NCBI GenBank assembly: GCA_963842335.1
Contig: CAWJGF010000003.1
Location: 124,001-188,000, forward strand
Reading direction: 5' to 3'
DNA length: 64,000 bases
Source: PALSA-600 sp963842335
GTDB lineage: Bacteria; Actinomycetota; Thermoleophilia; Gaiellales; Gaiellaceae
A program made the translations under genes and the position numbers. Below the pieces are notes generated by a model. That model saw nothing but the letters and a program-made list of their open reading frames with translations. It ran no database searches and was not told where the DNA came from. Position 1 is the first letter of the stretch, and the number at the start of each line of letters is the position of its first letter. Shown here piece after piece: positions 24,021 through 30,877 of the stretch.

Positions 24021-24719
24021 TTAGTCCTCGCTGGTGGTTTCGCCGTCGGCGGCGGCGCCGTCGGCAGTCGCCTCGCCGGAGGCGGCCTCGTCGCCCTCGG
24101 CGGCGGGCTCTGCGCCCTCTTCGCCAGGCTCGGGCGTCGTCTCGGGCTCGTCCTCGGTGCGCGGCTGCGTGACGGAGGCGAGCACGATCTCTTCGGGGTC
24201 GTCGAGCAGCGTCACGCCTTCGGGCAGCTTGATCGCCGAGAGGCGCAGCGTGTCCCCGATCTGCATCTCGGAGATGTCCGCCTCGAGGTGCTCCGGGACT
24301 TCCATCGGCAGGGCCTCGACGGTGACCTCGCTCGTGACCTGGGTGAGCACGCCGCCTTCCTTCACGCCGACCGCCTCGCCGTGCAACTCGACGGGCACCG
24401 TTGCGTGGATCGGCTGGTCGAGCCGCACTTCCTGCAGGTCGACGTGCGTGATGTGGCCGCGAATCTTGTCCTGCTGGTACTCCTTGAGCACGGACGAATG
24501 GGTCTTGCCGCCGTCGACGACGACGTCGAGCACGGCGTTCAGCCCACCCCTGGTCGTGAGGGCGCTTCGCAGGTCGCGCTCGGGGATCGAGATCGCAACC
24601 GGATCCTCACGGCCGTAGAGGACGCCGGGGATCAGGCCCTGGCGCCGCAGGCGCCGGGACTCCGCCGAGCCGAGGACGGCACGGTTCTGGACCACCAATT
24701 TGACGCGCTCTCCAGCCAC
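24021..24719 (-). CDS. rplY: 50S ribosomal protein L25 (CTC family)
   Basis: The 232-residue protein has the L25 N-terminal domain (VVQNRAVLGSAESRRLRRQG, IPGVLYGRED), the TL5/CTC C-terminal domain (HATVPVELHGEAVGVKEGGV) and an acidic Glu/Ala tail of about 45 residues. It binds 5S rRNA. The GTG at 24719 matches the family N-terminus and lies eight bases after a TACAAT hexamer, indicating a leaderless mRNA; an upstream reading adds ten residues across that hexamer. Confidence 0.93.
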   Translation of the reverse strand: MAGERVKLVVQNRAVLGSAESRRLRRQGLIPGVLYGREDPVAISIPERDLRSALTTRGGLNAVLDVVVDGGKTHSSVLKEYQQDKIRGHITHVDLQEVRLDQPIHATVPVELHGEAVGVKEGGVLTQVTSEVTVEALPMEVPEHLEADISEMQIGDTLRLSAIKLPEGVTLLDDPEEIVLASVTQPRTEDEPETTPEPGEEGAEPAAEGDEAASGEATADGAAADGETTSED

Positions 24720-24727
24720 GGCCGCCG

Positions 24728-24733
24728 ATTGTA
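24728..24733 (-). promoter_or_regulatory. -10 hexamer TACAAT for rplY-pth
   Basis: Minus-strand TACAAT sits eight bases before the rplY GTG, with no Shine-Dalgarno between. The expected transcription start falls at or next to the start codon. Confidence 0.5.
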
Positions 24734-24791
24734 GCGACGGCGAGCGCACGTTCGCTCCCCCACACCCGCCTGCCGAGCGCGTGCCGTCGGG

Positions 24792-25415
24792 TCACGCCGG
24801 CGGGACGGTCGGCGGTGACTCGGAGGGAAACGCGGGCGTGGCCGGGGTCAGATCGAGGCTGCCGCCTGCGCGACAGCCGCTCGACTGGTAGTCGGAAGGA
24901 AGCGCCGGCTGCAGCGCGAGCAGGTAGTTCGCGGCGGCCGCGCCTTCCGCAGGCGTCCCGCCCAGCCGCACCACCGTCCAGGCGTCCCCCTGGATCGCGT
25001 AACACTGCGCTTGCGCCTCGCTCGTGATCCCGCGCAGGTGCATCGATTCGTGCACCAAGGTGTTGATCGCCTCGACATCCGAGCGAGCGCTGCGCTCGCA
25101 GTCGCCGTTGTAGTCGGCGTCGATCGACCAGTGTGTCCAGTCGATCGCCGTCAGGCAGTCGAGGTCGTGGTGCGATCCGGCCCCGATGAACGCGTTGAGG
25201 CGGCCGCAGACACCGCGTGTGAGGAACATGTGATCCGGCGGGCGCCCAACCGGGAACTGCACCTCACCCGACCGGCCGTTGATGTCGAGCATCGCACCCC
25301 AGAAGCCCTGGCACTTGACGCCGACCGAACGGTCGGCGAGGACATTCGCCACCGCCTCGAGCCTGTGCTCCGTCGCGGTTCGCTGGTGATGCGTCCAGGC
25401 CCACAAGGCGAGCAC
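24792..25415 (-). CDS. Membrane-anchored HExxH protein (putative metalloprotease), N-terminus uncertain
   Basis: From the GTG at 25415 the protein has 207 residues with a hydrophobic start, a zincin-like HESMH motif (NTLVHESMHLRGI, followed by Glu and a Cys) and several cysteines that could pair outside the cell. I do not recognise a named family. The true N-terminus is doubtful: upstream in the same frame the sequence reads LRTLAVIAVLVLALWAW, a good membrane helix without a usual start codon, while an ATG at 25486 opens MSAPVDRKPALLTH in another frame and stops at TGA just before. One missing base near 25443 would join them into a normal anchored protein of about 231 residues. Confidence 0.6.
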   Translation of the reverse strand: MLALWAWTHHQRTATEHRLEAVANVLADRSVGVKCQGFWGAMLDINGRSGEVQFPVGRPPDHMFLTRGVCGRLNAFIGAGSHHDLDCLTAIDWTHWSIDADYNGDCERSARSDVEAINTLVHESMHLRGITSEAQAQCYAIQGDAWTVVRLGGTPAEGAAAANYLLALQPALPSDYQSSGCRAGGSLDLTPATPAFPSESPPTVPPA

Positions 25416-25775
25416 GAGGACGGCGATGACCGCGAGCGTCCTCAGTGCGTGAGAAGAGCTGGTTTCCGGTCGACAGGCGCGCTCATCTCAGAAGAAGGTT
25501 CTACTGCATCGCGCCCGGGAAGTCGACGCTGCAACCACGCGGCCCGGCGCGCGCGAATCCCCCGAACCGGGGATTGCAAAAGGCCCAAAAGGGGGTGTCA
25601 GAAGCCATCGGTGCTGTCGTAGCCTCCCCGGTGCGCCGGCGGAGTGTTCCTCAAGATCGACGGCTGCAGGAATCGTCCGTCGGCGCGTAGTCCCATCGCT
25701 CTACCTGATCGTTCCGCTCTCCGGCCCGTGGCCGAAACACCGATTCGCGCGGGAGAGTGGTATGTATGACGTTCT
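25416..25775. other. 360-bp region between the HExxH gene and the kinase gene
   Basis: The left 70 bp may encode the displaced N-terminus of the HExxH protein (minus strand). A hairpin lies at 25556-25575. The rest shows no convincing gene; open frames crossing it on both strands have no ribosome-binding site and implausible composition. It probably holds the two divergent promoters. Confidence 0.4.
25556..25575. repeat. 7-bp stem hairpin
   Basis: AATCCCC (25556-25562) and GGGGATT (25569-25575) are perfect arms around CGAACC. It lies between two divergent genes, so a terminator role is unlikely; a regulatory or tRNA-T-arm-like remnant is possible but no tRNA fits around it. Confidence 0.35.
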
Positions 25776-26390
25776 GTGACCGCACCACGTCCTGCGTGCG
25801 CGCGCCTCGTCGTTGCCGCCGACAGCGACCGGCGCGCATTCGAGCGCGCGCTCCACGACGGTGTGCAGCAGGACTTGATCGCGATCGCTGTTCGCTTGCA
25901 GCTCGTACGGCAACTCTCAGGCGCGGATCTCCCGGCGGCGATCGAGGTGCTCGATGAGGTTCGCGGCGATGTTCGGGAGGCGCTCGACAAGGTGCGGGCC
26001 TTAGCGAACGAGATCTACCCCTCTCTGCTCGAGGCGCGTGGGCTGGGCGACGCAATCCGCGGAGCGGCGTCGCGTGCGCGAGTCGTCGCGACGGTCGAGG
26101 CCGAAGAGGTCGGTCGCTACCCACCCGAAGCAGAAGCGGCGGCGTACTTCTGCTGCCGTGCGCTGCTCGAGGCCATTGCGGCTCACGCAGGCACGAACGC
26201 GCGGGTAGCGATCCGGATCCACGCGAAGGAGCACGCGCTCCACCTCGAGGTCTCGGACGAGACGCCTGGACTCGACGTCGGCCTGCTCGCACCGACACAC
26301 GAGCGAATCGACGCTCTCGGCGGCGTGCTCATCGTCGACGCAGTCCCGGGCGGCAGAACACGCCTCCGAGCGACGGTGCCGCTCCTCTAG
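25776..26390 (+). CDS. HisKA_3-type histidine kinase core with degenerate ATPase domain
   Basis: The 204-residue cytoplasmic protein has the phosphoacceptor helix RRAFERALHDGVQQDLIAIA at about 19-38 and the conserved IYPSLLEARGLGDAIRG region after the second helix. The ATP-binding half retains YFCCRALLEAIAAHAG in place of the N box, but the G boxes are reduced to VSDETPGLDVG, so catalytic competence is doubtful. It is convergent with the LuxR-type regulator, their stops sharing CTAG, which suggests a functional pair. The GTG start lacks a clear Shine-Dalgarno. Confidence 0.75.
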   Translation: MTAPRPACARLVVAADSDRRAFERALHDGVQQDLIAIAVRLQLVRQLSGADLPAAIEVLDEVRGDVREALDKVRALANEIYPSLLEARGLGDAIRGAASRARVVATVEAEEVGRYPPEAEAAAYFCCRALLEAIAAHAGTNARVAIRIHAKEHALHLEVSDETPGLDVGLLAPTHERIDALGGVLIVDAVPGGRTRLRATVPLL

Positions 26391-27052
26391 CCGCTCTCCG
26401 ACAGGTAAAGGATCACCGCCTTGACTCGCCGGTTCACAGACGGCTCCCACGCAATCCCGAGCTTCAGGAAAATCGAATGGATCACGTTCTCGACCGATCG
26501 CTCGGTCAGGAAGACCGACTCGGCGATCGCGGCGTTGTTCTTGCCCTCGGCCATCTCGCGCAGCACGTCCCGCTCACGATTGGTCAGGGCGTGGATGGGC
26601 GATGCCTCGACGCGGGCCTTCTCGACGACAAGACCCTCGACGACCTTCGGATCGATCACTGACCCTCCCGCAGCGACCGCCCTGATCGCTCCGACGAGCT
26701 GGGTTAGATCTTCGATCCGCTCCTTCAGCAAGTAGGCGCGGCCATCTGTCCCTGCTTCGAGCAGCGCAAGCGCGTAGCGCGGATCGCTGTACTGGCTCAG
26801 CACGACCACGCCAACCTCCGGGTGCGAGGCCCGCAGGCGCTCTGCCGCCTGGATGCCCTCGTCGACACCGTGCGGCGGCATCCGGATGTCGGTGATCACG
26901 ACGTCCGGGCGCTCCGCCTCGACTGCGGCAAGCAGCGACTCGAGATCCTTGCAAGCCCCGACGATTTCGATCTCCGGCTCGACCTCGAGCAGGCGGCGGA
27001 GACCCTCGCGAACGAGGTAGTGGTCTTCGGCGAGCACGACCCGGATCGGCAC
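26387..27052 (-). CDS. NarL/LuxR-type response regulator
   Basis: The 221-residue protein has an N-terminal receiver (RVVLAEDHYLVREGLRRLLE, phosphoacceptor in VVITDIRMPP, Ser in VVLSQYSD and Lys in AYLLKE) and a C-terminal LuxR HTH (LTNRERDVLREMAEGKNNAAIAES, then ERSVENVIHSIFLKLGI). It should bind DNA as a dimer after phosphorylation. GTG at 27052 is preceded by AGGAAG and begins the conserved VPIRVVLAED. Only 20 bp separate it from the divergent receiver gene at 27073; its kinase is probably the convergent one at 25776. Confidence 0.92.
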   Translation of the reverse strand: MPIRVVLAEDHYLVREGLRRLLEVEPEIEIVGACKDLESLLAAVEAERPDVVITDIRMPPHGVDEGIQAAERLRASHPEVGVVVLSQYSDPRYALALLEAGTDGRAYLLKERIEDLTQLVGAIRAVAAGGSVIDPKVVEGLVVEKARVEASPIHALTNRERDVLREMAEGKNNAAIAESVFLTERSVENVIHSIFLKLGIAWEPSVNRRVKAVILYLSESG

Positions 27053-27060
27053 GAGCTTCC

Positions 27061-27066
27061 TAGGAT
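27061..27066 (+). promoter_or_regulatory. -10 hexamer TAGGAT, leaderless start
   Basis: TAGGAT is followed by six bases and the ATG at 27073; there is no Shine-Dalgarno. The same TAGGAT plus six-base arrangement precedes the ATG at 58213. Confidence 0.5.
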
Positions 27067-27072
27067 GACGCA

Positions 27073-27444
27073 ATGACCGAGCTTGTGCTGATCGTCGACG
27101 ACAACGAACGGAACGCCAAACTCGCCCGCGACGTGCTCGAGGCCGCCGGGATGCGCACACTCTCGGCAGCGACGGCCGCGGAGGGCCTTGCTCTCGCGTA
27201 CGAGCACCTGCCCGACATCGTGCTGATGGACCTTCGCCTGCCCGATCTCGACGGGGGCGAGGCGGCGCGGCGGCTGGCCGCCGATCAAGCTACGACACAG
27301 ATCCCGGTCGTCGCGCTGAGCGCACTGCCGGTCGAGGAGGCGGCGGCCTGGTGCCGCGACGCGGGCTTCGCCGGGTACATCGAGAAACCGATCGACGTGC
27401 TGGAACTGCCGGAGCAGGTCCGGCACCACTGCCGGCCGCGTTAA
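27073..27444 (+). CDS. Single-domain response regulator (CheY/DivK-like)
   Basis: The 123-residue receiver has all key residues: VLIVDDNERN, phosphoacceptor in IVLMDLRLPDLDG, Ser in VVALSALP and Lys in YIEKPIDV. It has no output domain, so it works through protein contact or as a phosphorelay intermediate. It closely resembles the receiver at 30223. Its neighbours are a divergent NarL-type regulator and, downstream, the lipoprotein/kinase operon. Confidence 0.92.
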   Translation: MTELVLIVDDNERNAKLARDVLEAAGMRTLSAATAAEGLALAYEHLPDIVLMDLRLPDLDGGEAARRLAADQATTQIPVVALSALPVEEAAAWCRDAGFAGYIEKPIDVLELPEQVRHHCRPR

Positions 27445-27461
27445 CCCCGCACCGACCGGGG
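27445..27461 (+). terminator. Short hairpin after the receiver gene
   Basis: CCCCG (27445-27449) pairs with CGGGG (27457-27461) directly after the stop codon; an alternative GGGG/CCCC stem follows. It is a weak terminator candidate without a U run. Confidence 0.35.
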
Positions 27462-27500
27462 TGCTGACCCCCTAGACGTGAAGCACGATCCATGTCACGC

Positions 27501-27519
27501 TCGTCACGTAGTCGACCGG
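27501..27519 (+). promoter_or_regulatory. 19-bp motif shared with the haloperoxidase-family gene
   Basis: TCGTCACGTAGTCGACCGG lies 22 bp before the GTG of the first lipoprotein. A similar sequence, TCGACACGTAATCGGCGGG, is at 30741-30759 upstream of the haloperoxidase-family gene (15 of 19 positions identical). It may be a common regulator site or part of a promoter. Confidence 0.4.
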
Positions 27520-27541
27520 CAACAGAAAGAGGAGGCGCGGT

Positions 27542-28045
27542 GTGACGCGCGCGCTACTTGCGGGTTGTGGGCTGGCGTTGGCCGTCGGGGCGCTTTCAGG
27601 CTGTGGCGGCTCCAGCACGCCGTCGGCGTCCGATCGGACGATGGAAAGAGATGCCGCGTTGTTCCAGATCGACCAGATCGAGCGGACCTGGCACGAGGCC
27701 GCGTCAGAGCACAACGTGAATCTGATGATGACCCTGTGGGCCCCGGGCGCGGTCTTCAACATCGCAGGGAAGACGCTCAGCGGAAAGGCGCAGATCAGGA
27801 ACTTCTTCGCGACCGACAACGCCGCGTTCATGCCGCAGAATCACTGGGAGTCCGACACACCGTCGTACAAGATCCGGGTGACCGTCCACGGCGACAAGGG
27901 AACGCTCTACTTCGAGTGCCATTACATCGACATCAAGACGGGGAAGGTCGGTCCGGTCGTCGGCGTCGACCACAACGTCCAGAAGATCAATGGCAAGTGG
28001 TTGATCGTGGACTCGGCCGGTGCAATCGCCTCGCTCGGTCCGTGA
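27542..28045 (+). CDS. NTF2/SnoaL-like lipoprotein, copy 1
   Basis: The 167-residue protein has a lipoprotein signal (LALAVGALSGCGGSS, lipobox SGCG) and a single SnoaL/NTF2-like domain (DQIERTWHEAASEHNVNLMM ... GKWLIVDSAG), a fold used for ligand binding or small enzymatic reactions. The GTG start is preceded by GAGGAGG-like sequence. It is followed by a close paralogue; about 33 of 125 aligned residues differ, mainly at both ends. Together with the downstream membrane kinase it suggests an extracytoplasmic sensing module. Confidence 0.85.
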   Translation: MTRALLAGCGLALAVGALSGCGGSSTPSASDRTMERDAALFQIDQIERTWHEAASEHNVNLMMTLWAPGAVFNIAGKTLSGKAQIRNFFATDNAAFMPQNHWESDTPSYKIRVTVHGDKGTLYFECHYIDIKTGKVGPVVGVDHNVQKINGKWLIVDSAGAIASLGP

Positions 28046-28082
28046 CAGTGTGGGAATCGGCTTTAGAACCAGAGGAGGACCG

Positions 28083-28583
28083 GTGATTCGCACGCTGCTT
28101 GCAGGTTGCGGGCTCATCCTCGCCGTCGCGACGCTCACGGGCTGCGGCTCTCGCGGACCGTCAGCGACCGATCAGGAGATCCAGAAGGACGCGACGCTCT
28201 TCCAGATCGACCAGATCGAGCGAAGCTTCCACAAGGCAGGTTCGACGCACAACGTGAACCTCATGATGAGCCTCTTCGCGCCGGGCGCGGTCTTCAACCT
28301 CGGCCTGGAGACCTTCAGCGGGAAGCCACAGATCAGGAAGTTCTTCGCGACGCACAACCCGGCGTTCCAGCCGCAGAACCACTGGGAGTCGGACACACCG
28401 TCATACAAGATCCGGGTGACCGTCCACGGCGACAAAGCGACGCTCTACTTCGAGTGCCATTACATCGACGTCAACACCGGGAAGGTGATGTCGGTCATCG
28501 GCGTCGACCACAATCTCCAGAAGATCGACGGGAAGTGGCTGATCGTGGACGCGTCTGCATCGACGGCGACGCTGAGCGCATAA
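28083..28583 (+). CDS. NTF2/SnoaL-like lipoprotein, copy 2
   Basis: The 166-residue paralogue of the preceding gene has signal LILAVATLTGCGSRG and the same SnoaL/NTF2-like domain with an identical stretch QNHWESDTPSYKIRVTVHGD. The GTG at 28083 follows GAGGAGG, giving a signal peptide that aligns with copy 1. The two arose by tandem duplication. It lies ten bases upstream of the histidine kinase gene and is probably cotranscribed with it. Confidence 0.85.
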   Translation: MIRTLLAGCGLILAVATLTGCGSRGPSATDQEIQKDATLFQIDQIERSFHKAGSTHNVNLMMSLFAPGAVFNLGLETFSGKPQIRKFFATHNPAFQPQNHWESDTPSYKIRVTVHGDKATLYFECHYIDVNTGKVMSVIGVDHNLQKIDGKWLIVDASASTATLSA

Positions 28584-28593
28584 CCGGGCGAGC

Positions 28594-30219
28594 GTGATGG
28601 CGCGGCGCCCAGCGCTCGAGATACCGCCGGCCTCTCCTGGGTGGGCGGGGCTCATTGGTGCAGACAACTGGCTTGTGCGCGCAGTCGCGCGCGTGCCGGC
28701 CACCGTGCGCACGAAACTGCTCGTCGCGTTCCTCGGCATCGCCGCGCTCCTTGTCGTGGTCGGACTCCTGGGGCTGCGCTTCCTGGGCCAGGCGAACGCG
28801 AGGGTGGAGCGGCTCGGCACGCTGCAACGCCGATCGGCGGCATACAACGCGATCCAGACCGAGGCGACTTTGCTACGGCAGCTTCTCGGGTATCGCGGGG
28901 GCGGAGAACGTGGGCCGGCAGCACTTACTGGTGCGAAGCCGTCGGTCGGGGGACGACGCTGGGTCCTCGTCGACGGTGCGATTCGCTTCGCCCTCTCGCA
29001 ACTCGTGCCGGCCACGACGGAGCAGGACTACGGCTTCGTGCCGCCCGCCGACGACGAGCTCTTGCTCAGACAGATCCGGCGCGACTACCGAACCGTCGCT
29101 CGCGAACTGAACACGATCAGGCGGCTCGACACTGACGGCGTTGCTGACGTCAACGCCCGGCCGGCACTCGCAAGTGCGATCAACGCCGACCAGGATCTCT
29201 TCGAAGCTACCAACGAGCTTGCAGGCCGGACAACCGACCAGACGACGGCCCTGATTGCCGCCAATCGCAGCGCGTATACATCGTCGCGCAACCTCTTCGT
29301 CGGCGCAGGTGCGATCAGCGTCGCGCTCGCGCTCGGGCTCGGGCTGATCCTTTCCTGGTCACTGATTGGACCAATCCAGATCACGGAGACGCGCCTGACG
29401 GAGATCGCGGCCGGCGACTTCTCCGGGCGACTCGACGTGCCCAACCGCGACGAACTCGGCTCGCTCGCCGGGAACGTGAACCGTATGAACGATGAGTTGC
29501 GACGGCTCTACGACGAATTGGAGCGGACGAGCCGCCACAAGAGTGAGTTTCTCGCGAACATGTCGCACGAGCTGCGGACGCCGTTGAACGCGATCATCGG
29601 CTTCTCCCAGGTACTGCGGCAACGGCTGTTCGGCGAGGTGAACGAAAAGCAGGACGAATATCTCGGAGACATCCTCTCCTCGGGCCAGCACCTGCTCTCC
29701 CTGATCAACGACGTGCTCGACCTGTCGAAGGTCGAGGCGGGTCAGGTCGAGCTGGTGATCGCGGCCTTCTCGTTGCGCGACGCCCTCGAGCGCGGCGTGG
29801 TCATGGTGCGAGAGCGGGCAAGCAAGAGCCACGTCCATCTCTCGCTGAGGCTCGCGTCCGACATCGACAGCATCCGCGGCGACGAACGCCGAGTCCTGCA
29901 GGTTGTCTTCAACCTTCTCTCGAATGCCGTCAAGTTCACACCGTCTGGCGGTCGCGTCGACGTCTCGACAGCCCGCGTCAACGGCGAAGTACAAGTGTCG
30001 GTGGCCGACACAGGCCCGGGCATCGCGGCCGAGGACCAGGAACGGATCTTCGAGGAGTTCCAGCAGACGGCGATCGGCATCGGTCAACGGGAAGGCACTG
30101 GTCTCGGTCTCGCACTCTCGAAGCGCCTCGTCGAACTGCACGGCGGCCGGATCTGGGTCGAGAGCGAACTCGGGCACGGCAGCCGCTTCGTCTTTACTTT
30201 GGCGAGCGACGGGGTGTGA
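28594..30219 (+). CDS. Membrane histidine kinase with HAMP domain
   Basis: The 541-residue protein has two membrane helices (about 40-63 and 231-253) enclosing an extracytoplasmic helical sensor of about 165 residues, a HAMP domain (about 255-310), HisKA with phosphoacceptor in FLANMSHELRTPLNAIIGF near residue 323, and an intact HATPase domain (NLLSNAVKFTPSGG, DTGPGIAAEDQERIFEEF, GTGLGLALSKRLVELHGG). Start is GTG 28594 or ATG 28597. It follows two lipoproteins and is followed in the same reading frame, after a single TGA, by a receiver domain, so it may be one half of a former hybrid kinase. Confidence 0.93.
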   Translation: MMARRPALEIPPASPGWAGLIGADNWLVRAVARVPATVRTKLLVAFLGIAALLVVVGLLGLRFLGQANARVERLGTLQRRSAAYNAIQTEATLLRQLLGYRGGGERGPAALTGAKPSVGGRRWVLVDGAIRFALSQLVPATTEQDYGFVPPADDELLLRQIRRDYRTVARELNTIRRLDTDGVADVNARPALASAINADQDLFEATNELAGRTTDQTTALIAANRSAYTSSRNLFVGAGAISVALALGLGLILSWSLIGPIQITETRLTEIAAGDFSGRLDVPNRDELGSLAGNVNRMNDELRRLYDELERTSRHKSEFLANMSHELRTPLNAIIGFSQVLRQRLFGEVNEKQDEYLGDILSSGQHLLSLINDVLDLSKVEAGQVELVIAAFSLRDALERGVVMVRERASKSHVHLSLRLASDIDSIRGDERRVLQVVFNLLSNAVKFTPSGGRVDVSTARVNGEVQVSVADTGPGIAAEDQERIFEEFQQTAIGIGQREGTGLGLALSKRLVELHGGRIWVESELGHGSRFVFTLASDGV

Positions 30220-30222
30220 GTC

Positions 30223-30597
30223 ATCGCCGGTGAACAGGTTCTCATCGTCGAGGACAACGCGAAGAACATGAAGCTCTTCCGCGACGTCTTGCTCGCGACC
30301 GGGTATCGCACCCTGGAGGCGATCACCGGTGAGGACGCGGTCGAGCTCGCCGTGTCAGCGCTCCCGGCACTCGTCCTGATGGACGTGCAGCTTCCGGGGA
30401 TCGACGGCATCGAGGCGCTCGCGCGGCTGCGCCGTGACGAGCGCACCGCCTCGATCCCGGTGCTCGCGCTGACGGCGCAGGCGATGCAGGGCGACCGCGA
30501 GGCGCTGCTGAAGGCAGGCTTCGACGGCTACCTCTCGAAGCCGGTGGACATCGTCGAGCTGCTCCGGACCGTAGCCGAGCACTGCGCGCGCATGTGA
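30223..30597 (+). CDS. Receiver-domain protein lacking a standard start codon
   Basis: The receiver (about 125 residues) has EQVLIVEDNAKNMKLFRDVL, phosphoacceptor in LVLMDVQLPGIDG, Thr in VLALTAQAM and Lys in YLSKPVDIVEL. It is in the same frame as the upstream kinase and separated from it only by TGA at 30217-30219. Between that stop and the acidic-pocket residues there is no ATG, GTG or TTG; the first ATG (30268) would delete the VEDN segment. The likely original start is the codon ATC at 30223, since ATC-GCC-GGT-GAA reads as (M)AGE, a common beginning of such receivers. Alternatives are rare AUC initiation, stop read-through giving a hybrid kinase, or inactivation. Confidence 0.7.
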   Translation: MAGEQVLIVEDNAKNMKLFRDVLLATGYRTLEAITGEDAVELAVSALPALVLMDVQLPGIDGIEALARLRRDERTASIPVLALTAQAMQGDREALLKAGFDGYLSKPVDIVELLRTVAEHCARM

Positions 30598-30660
30598 ACG
30601 GGCGCACTCTCGACGCGTTGACCTGATCTGACCGTACGAATTGCGGCGGCCGCCAGTGTT

Positions 30661-30686
30661 GCTCCCCAACCGATCGGGAGGGGAGC
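30661..30686 (+). terminator. Hairpin downstream of the receiver gene
   Basis: GCTCCCC (30661-30667) pairs with GGGGAGC (30680-30686), and the loop contains the palindrome CCGATCGG that could extend the stem. It lies 63 bases past the stop of the kinase/receiver operon. Confidence 0.5.
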
Positions 30687-30740
30687 CTCCAAGCAAACGG
30701 GTGCTCGCCCTGTAGAGACGCTCTGCTCTGCGTAGCAGCA

Positions 30741-30759
30741 TCGACACGTAATCGGCGGG
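30741..30759 (+). promoter_or_regulatory. 19-bp motif shared with the lipoprotein operon
   Basis: TCGACACGTAATCGGCGGG resembles the sequence at 27501-27519 in front of the lipoprotein genes. It lies 118 bp upstream of the haloperoxidase-family start. Confidence 0.4.
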
Positions 30760-30771
30760 TGATGGGAGAAA

Positions 30772-30808
30772 GCGCCGAAGAGAAGGCGCAAACGTGATCC
30801 CTTCGGCG
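30772..30808 (+). promoter_or_regulatory. Mutually exclusive hairpins in the leader of the haloperoxidase-family gene
   Basis: GCGCC (30772-30776) can pair with GGCGC (30785-30789), while overlapping CGCCGAAG (30773-30780) can pair perfectly with CTTCGGCG (30801-30808). The two pairings compete, as in attenuators or riboswitches. The segment lies about 70-105 nt before the ATG at 30878. Confidence 0.35.
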
Positions 30809-30877
30809 TCATCGAGGCAGTCTCGTTGGCCCGGAGGAAGACCCGGAGCCGAAGCCGCAACGTGAAAGGGACGAGAA

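Noticed and set aside
25490..25590. tRNA gene suggested by the AATCCCC/GGGGATT hairpin
   Set aside because: The loop does not fit a T loop and no acceptor, D or anticodon arms can be drawn around it.
25445..25690. 81-codon plus-strand open frame in the 25.4-25.8 kb gap
   Set aside because: No ribosome-binding site, no leaderless promoter, and composition of random GC-rich sequence; it overlaps the likely N-terminus of the HExxH gene on the other strand.
30761..30877. Glycine riboswitch
   Set aside because: Some blocks resemble the aptamer (GCGCCGAAG, GAGGCA), but the conserved core order is incomplete and the downstream gene is not linked to glycine metabolism.
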